Shown here in pieces: positions 60,079 through 64,000 of a stretch of DNA of 64,000 nt. Made by a program: the position numbers and the translations under genes. The stretch is taken from positions 1 through 64,000 of the forward strand of contig USDJ01000003.1 of assembly GCA_900553395.1 (NCBI GenBank). Direction: 5' to 3'. The notes below the pieces were generated by a model. That model saw nothing but the letters and a program-made list of their open reading frames with translations. It was not told the origin of the DNA and made no database searches. The number at the start of each line of letters is the position of its first letter. Position 1 is the stretch's first letter. The stretch is from an uncultured Mycoplasmatota bacterium. GTDB lineage: Bacteria; Bacillota_I; Bacilli_A; RF39; UBA660.

Positions 60079-60627
60079 ATGAAATTTGAAAAAAAGAATC
60101 CTAAAATTTTTATAATATCAGGTAAAGCCAGAAGTGGTAAGGGTGAAGTATCGCAGATAATAAAAAATTATTATAGTAATTATAAAACTATAATAATCTC
60201 TTTTGGGCATTATATTAAAGATTATGCAAAAAGAGTGAGTGACTGGGATGGAAGCGAAGAAACTAAGCCTAGAGAGTTATTACAACATCTGGGGATTGAG
60301 CTTATAAAAAATAAAATTAATAATAAATTATTTATTAACAGAATATTAGAAGATATTCAAGTTTTTTCTTATTTTTATGATATAATAGTTATCAATGATG
60401 CGAGATTAATAGATGAAGTTGAAACTCTTAAGAGTGAATATCCAAATTCAGTAAGCATTAGAGTTAATAGATTGAATTTTGAAAACGGATTAACGCAAAA
60501 AGAAAATAAACATAAGACTGAAACAGATTTAGATAATTATGATAATTTTGATTATATTATTTCTAATAGTACTTATGAAAAATTAAAAGAAGAAGTTGTA
60601 AATATATTAAGCGAGGTAGATTTATGA
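60079..60627 (+). CDS. P-loop nucleotide kinase-like protein
   Basis: A 182-residue cytosolic protein. The Walker A motif is GKARSGKGE at residues 14-22, and VINDARLIDEVE holds acidic Walker B-like residues. The order (P-loop, SFGHYIKDYAKR, then RELLQHLGIELIK) resembles phage-type deoxynucleoside monophosphate kinases and dephospho-CoA kinase relatives. I cannot name the substrate. The stop overlaps cmk by 4 bp, so its product may act in nucleotide metabolism. Confidence 0.7.
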   Translation: MKFEKKNPKIFIISGKARSGKGEVSQIIKNYYSNYKTIIISFGHYIKDYAKRVSDWDGSEETKPRELLQHLGIELIKNKINNKLFINRILEDIQVFSYFYDIIVINDARLIDEVETLKSEYPNSVSIRVNRLNFENGLTQKENKHKTETDLDNYDNFDYIISNSTYEKLKEEVVNILSEVDL

Positions 60628-61277
60628 GTATTCAAGTAGCAATAGATGGCCCTGCAGGAAGTGGCAAAGGAACAGTAGCTAGAAAAGTTGCACGTGATTG
60701 TAATTTAATTTATATAGATACAGGTGCTATGTATAGGGCTATAGCGTATGCCACAATAAAAAATAATTTATCTTTAACTGATGAGGATGCTATTGTAAGC
60801 TTAGCTGAATCTTCTAAAATAGAATTTGCTGGCGATAAGGTATATTTAAATGGTCAAGATGTTAGCAAAGAAATTAGAACAATGGAAGTAAGTAAGATAG
60901 TTTCTCCTATTTCCAGTATAGTTAAGTTAAGAGAGATACTAGTTGGCATGCAACAAAAGTTAGCGCTAGGAAACAATGTAATTATGGAAGGAAGAGATAT
61001 AACTACTGTTGTTTTACCATTTGCTAAATACAAATTTTATCTTGATGCTGATATAACTGAAAGAGCAAAAAGACGCTTTGAAGAGTTGAAACAACGTGGA
61101 GATAAAATAACTTTGGAAGAAGTTTTAGAAAATATTAAAAATAGAGACTATAATGATACTCATAAAGAAGTTGGATCATTAACTAGAACTAATGATTCAA
61201 TATATATAGATTCTACTAATCTTAGTATTGATGAAGTAGTAAACATAATAGAAAGTAAAATAGAGGTAGATTTATGA
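60624..61277 (+). CDS. cmk: Cytidylate kinase
   Basis: A 217-residue kinase that phosphorylates CMP and dCMP. P-loop IDGPAGSGKGTVAR, YIDTGAMYRAIAY, GRDITTVVLPFA and FLDAD-like KFYLDADITERAKRR are all family landmarks. In Bacillus cmk precedes rpsA and der; here it overlaps alaS by 4 bp, so the order is unusual. Confidence 0.96.
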   Translation: MSIQVAIDGPAGSGKGTVARKVARDCNLIYIDTGAMYRAIAYATIKNNLSLTDEDAIVSLAESSKIEFAGDKVYLNGQDVSKEIRTMEVSKIVSPISSIVKLREILVGMQQKLALGNNVIMEGRDITTVVLPFAKYKFYLDADITERAKRRFEELKQRGDKITLEEVLENIKNRDYNDTHKEVGSLTRTNDSIYIDSTNLSIDEVVNIIESKIEVDL

Positions 61278-63022
61278 ATTTAAAAGACTTATATATAGAT
61301 TATTTTGTAGCACACGGACATAGGCAAATACCTTCTTCACCTTTGGTACCAGAAAATGATCCTAGTGTTCTTTTTAATACCGCAGGTATGCAACCCTTAA
61401 TCCCATATTTATTAGGTCTTCCTCATCCTTATGGGACAAGACTTGTAGATTATCAGAAATGTGTAAGAACAAATGATTTAGATAATATTGGAGATACATA
61501 TCATCATACGTTTTTTGAAATGCTTGGTAATTGGAGCTTAGGCGATTATTTTAAAGAAGAAAGTATTAAATACAGTTTTGACTTTTTAACGAATGTTTTG
61601 AAAATACCTGTTGAACGTTTGGCTGTTACTATCTTTAAAGGTGACGATACTATAGAAAAAGATATTGTTACAAAAAACGCATGGTTAAGTCTTGGAATAA
61701 ATCCTAATCATATAGCTGAAACAGTTGATGATAATTTCTGGATAGCAGGAGAAGTTGGTCCTTGTGGAACTGACACAGAAATATTTTATTTTAGAAGTGA
61801 AGATGAGATTCCGGAAAGTTTTGATCCTGAGGATGAACGCTGGGTAGAAATATGGAATAATGTTTTTATGCAATATGAAAAGCATTCTGACGGATCTGTT
61901 ACTTTGCTACCTAAAAAGAATGTTGATACAGGAATGGGTGTTGAAAGAGTAGTTGCTATTCTAGAAGGCGTTTGTGATAATTATAAATCTAGTGTTTGGA
62001 GCAATGTCATAAAAGTTATAGAAGATGTTTCTAATAAAACTTATGAAGGCAATGAAAAAAGTATGAGAATAATAGCTGATCATATTAGAACAGCAGTATT
62101 TATAAGTGCCGATCCTGCTGGAATAAAACCATCTAACACAGATCAGGGATACATATTAAGAAGACTTATAAGAAGAGCAATCAGACACGCTAAAAGTCTT
62201 GATATTGATATAAATAGCAATTGGGAAGAAAAGATTGCTGTTACTATAATAGATCAATATAAAAAATATTATAGTGAGCTTATTGACAATAAAAATATTG
62301 TGCTTGATGTCTTAAAACAAGAAAAAGAAAAGTTTAATAGAACTCTTGAAAAAGGCCTTAGAGAATTTTCTAAAATGACGTCTGGTATTAACGATGGTAA
62401 AATTGATGCAGATAAAGCATTTAAATTATATGATACATATGGTTTTCCAATAGAGCTTACTTTAGAGCTTGCACAAGAATTAGGACTTGATGTAGATGTA
62501 GAAGGATTTAATCTGAAGTTTAAAGCCCACCAAGAATTATCTAGAACTGCATCTAAAGGAAAATTTAAAGGTGGACTTGCAGGTAATGGTGAGATAGAAA
62601 CTAAATATCATACAGCAACACATTTACTTAATGCAGCTTTAAAGAAAGTTTTAGGTAGTGATGTACATCAAAAAGGTTCAAATATTACAAGTGAAAGAAT
62701 GAGATTTGATTTTTCTTGCGATCATAAATTAACAGATGAAGAGAAAAAGCAAGCTGAAGATTTAGTAAATACTTGGATAAAAGAAGGCCATAAAGTAGTT
62801 AAAGAAGAAATGAAAAAAGAAGATGCTATAAAATCAGGAGCTGAGTGCATGTTCATTGAAAAATATCCTGATATTGTAACTGTATATTCTATTGGCGATT
62901 TTTCAAAAGAACTATGTGGTGGACCTCATGTTGAAAATACTAGTGAAATAGGCGAGTTTAAGATAATAAAAGAAGAAGCAAGCTCAGCTGGTATTAGAAG
63001 AATTAAGGCTGTAATTAAATAA
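61274..63022 (+). CDS. alaS: Compact alanine-tRNA ligase
   Basis: A 582-residue class II synthetase, much shorter than the usual 860-880. The catalytic domain (about 1-240; NTAGMQPLIPYLLG, GNWSLGDYFKEESIKYSF, VDTGMGVERV) and tRNA-recognition helices (to about 400) are complete. The editing-domain core is present, with HTATHLLNAALKKVLG near residue 450 and CGGPHVENTSEIG near 550, giving the zinc ligands HxxxH and CxxxH. The beta-barrel part that normally sits between residues 450 and 550 of long AlaRS is absent, and so is the C-Ala tail. It ends cleanly with a terminator behind it, so it is a compact form and not a frameshift. Short AlaRS enzymes exist in reduced lineages. Confidence 0.92.
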   Translation: MNLKDLYIDYFVAHGHRQIPSSPLVPENDPSVLFNTAGMQPLIPYLLGLPHPYGTRLVDYQKCVRTNDLDNIGDTYHHTFFEMLGNWSLGDYFKEESIKYSFDFLTNVLKIPVERLAVTIFKGDDTIEKDIVTKNAWLSLGINPNHIAETVDDNFWIAGEVGPCGTDTEIFYFRSEDEIPESFDPEDERWVEIWNNVFMQYEKHSDGSVTLLPKKNVDTGMGVERVVAILEGVCDNYKSSVWSNVIKVIEDVSNKTYEGNEKSMRIIADHIRTAVFISADPAGIKPSNTDQGYILRRLIRRAIRHAKSLDIDINSNWEEKIAVTIIDQYKKYYSELIDNKNIVLDVLKQEKEKFNRTLEKGLREFSKMTSGINDGKIDADKAFKLYDTYGFPIELTLELAQELGLDVDVEGFNLKFKAHQELSRTASKGKFKGGLAGNGEIETKYHTATHLLNAALKKVLGSDVHQKGSNITSERMRFDFSCDHKLTDEEKKQAEDLVNTWIKEGHKVVKEEMKKEDAIKSGAECMFIEKYPDIVTVYSIGDFSKELCGGPHVENTSEIGEFKIIKEEASSAGIRRIKAVIK

Positions 63023-63038
63023 TTTAAAGTTTGCTTTT

Positions 63039-63061
63039 GGTAAGATTTAATCTTACCTTTT
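63039..63061 (+). terminator. Rho-independent terminator
   Basis: An 8-bp stem GGTAAGAT / ATCTTACC with a 3-base loop and T4 after it. Confidence 0.75.
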
Positions 63062-63078
63062 AGTTATGAGGTGAAGTT

Positions 63079-64000
63079 GTGAAATTTATAATTTATACAT
63101 TAGGATGTAAGGTAAATACATACGAAAGTGGGGTAATGCGTGATTTATTAATTAACCATGGATATATCGAATCTAAAGATGACGATGCAGATATTTATGT
63201 AGTTAATACTTGTACGGTTACAAATACAAGTGATAATAAGTCTTTGAAAGTTGTAAGGAGATTATCAAAGCTCAAAGATAAGATTGTTATTGTTGTTGGT
63301 TGCATGAGCCAAGTAAGCCCAGAGTTATTAAAAGATTTAAATGTTTCAATAATTTTAGGTAACAGTGGAAAAAGTAAAATAGTCGATTATATAGAGCAAT
63401 ATAAAAAGGACAAAGTTAAAATAATTGATGTAGAAGATATAATGAGTAAATCTTTTGAGGACATGTGTTTAAATAATTTTAATAAGACTCGAGCATATGT
63501 AAAAATAGAAGATGGATGCGAAAATTTTTGTAGCTACTGTATAATACCATATGCACGTGGTAAAGTTAGAAGTAAAGACCCTAAAACAGTAATAAATGAA
63601 ATTACTTCACTAGTAAATGAGGGCCATAAAGAAATTGTTTTAACAGGAATACACACAGGGCATTATGGCGCTGACTTAAAAGATTATACATTTTCAAAAT
63701 TATTAAGAGAAATAGAGAAAATTAAAGGACTTGAGAGACTTAGAATTTCGTCTATAGAAATAACAGAATTAGATGATGAATTCTTAGATACACTAAAAGC
63801 AAGTAAAATATTAGTAGATCACATGCATATACCATTACAATCTGGTTCAAATGAAATATTACACTTAATGAATAGAAAATATGATAAGAAATATTTTATG
63901 GATAAAATAGAAAAAATCAGGGAAATTAGACCTAATATTTCTATAACAACAGACGTTATAGTAGGATTTCCAAGTGAAACTGAAGAATTGTTTAATGAGA
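63079..64000 (+). CDS. mtaB: tRNA t6A37 methylthiotransferase MtaB (partial)
   Basis: The right edge of the window cuts this gene after about 307 codons. It encodes the first three quarters of a radical-SAM methylthiotransferase that modifies t6A37 of tRNAs. Cysteines lie in IYTLGCKVNTYESG, VNTCTVTNTSD and VVGCMSQVSPE, with the radical-SAM CxxxCxxC in GCENFCSYCIIPYARGKVRSKDP. TCTVT and GCKVN[TQ]YE mark MtaB (YqeV) rather than MiaB or RimO. The start is GTG after GAGGTGAAG. Confidence 0.94.
   Translation, partial: MKFIIYTLGCKVNTYESGVMRDLLINHGYIESKDDDADIYVVNTCTVTNTSDNKSLKVVRRLSKLKDKIVIVVGCMSQVSPELLKDLNVSIILGNSGKSKIVDYIEQYKKDKVKIIDVEDIMSKSFEDMCLNNFNKTRAYVKIEDGCENFCSYCIIPYARGKVRSKDPKTVINEITSLVNEGHKEIVLTGIHTGHYGADLKDYTFSKLLREIEKIKGLERLRISSIEITELDDEFLDTLKASKILVDHMHIPLQSGSNEILHLMNRKYDKKYFMDKIEKIREIRPNISITTDVIVGFPSETEELFNE

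Noticed and set aside
61274..63022. Frameshifted or truncated alaS
   Set aside because: The editing CxxxH site and GIRRI end are intact, no AlaRS-like sequence follows the stop in any frame I read, and a terminator lies directly behind.

Overview
The window is AT-rich, densely coded DNA from a low-GC, endospore-forming member of the Bacillota. The sporulation genes point to class Bacilli: a SpoVE/FtsW protein, YunB, two alpha/beta-type small acid-soluble spore proteins, SpoVB, SpoIIGA followed by pro-SigE, and CotE, a coat protein typical of Bacilli. Other orders and families also fit Bacilli: spoVB-comN-secDF, YutD, KhpA after rpsP, and a LexA gene facing an SOS-type promoter. TGA is a normal stop (mraY, rel) and tryptophan is TGG, so the code is standard. 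Cell-wall genes, sortase-anchored proteins and a thioester adhesin suggest a walled, host-associated bacterium, perhaps an uncultured gut lineage. The exact taxon cannot be read from the sequence.

Layout. 1-3.8 kb is accessory DNA: the end of a sortase substrate, small membrane proteins, a paralogue remnant and a large serine recombinase. The recombinase abuts the 3' part of a class B penicillin-binding protein gene (3.85-4.75 kb) whose first half, with the SxxK active site, is absent from the window. Next come ldh, mraY, an atypical sigma factor and ftsW/spoVE, which together resemble a rearranged division/cell-wall cluster. 9.2-17.7 kb has a class B sortase, an RDD protein, zinc-ribbon membrane proteins, a CBS protein, yunB, a DUF4015 glycosidase-like protein, yutD and a TPM protein. 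17.7-24.6 kb has thiI, two SASP genes, a hybrid histidine kinase, truB, a nucleotidyltransferase, lexA and a LexA-box-controlled 47-codon membrane peptide. 24.6-28.6 kb has spoVB, comN and secDF.

29-36.2 kb is a translation and stringent-response block (rel, dtd, hisS, a gene remnant, then a T-box with a GAC specifier ahead of an archaeal-type aspS). 36.2-41.2 kb has a DUF1003 protein, an SPFH/zinc-ribbon protein, a probable 6S RNA, a stand-alone PolC-type exonuclease, spoIIGA-sigE and murI. 41.2-50.4 kb has the thioester adhesin, tRNA-Met, miaB, another zinc-ribbon membrane protein and a TetR-controlled MmpL/secreted-partner pair. 50.4-56 kb has cotE, rpsP-khpA, cdsA-rseP and an ABC exporter pair. 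Four tRNA genes (Ile, Glu, Gln, Thr) follow. An ABC transporter, a GNAT enzyme, an AI-2E family protein, a P-loop kinase, cmk, a compact alaS and the start of mtaB close the window.

The strongest candidate for an undescribed system is the recombinase/split-PBP junction near 3.88 kb. The gene is cut inside its SxN motif, next to a large serine recombinase, in a spore former. This is the arrangement seen in skin-type elements that are excised during sporulation. A second candidate is the SOS-controlled single-pass micropeptide beside lexA.
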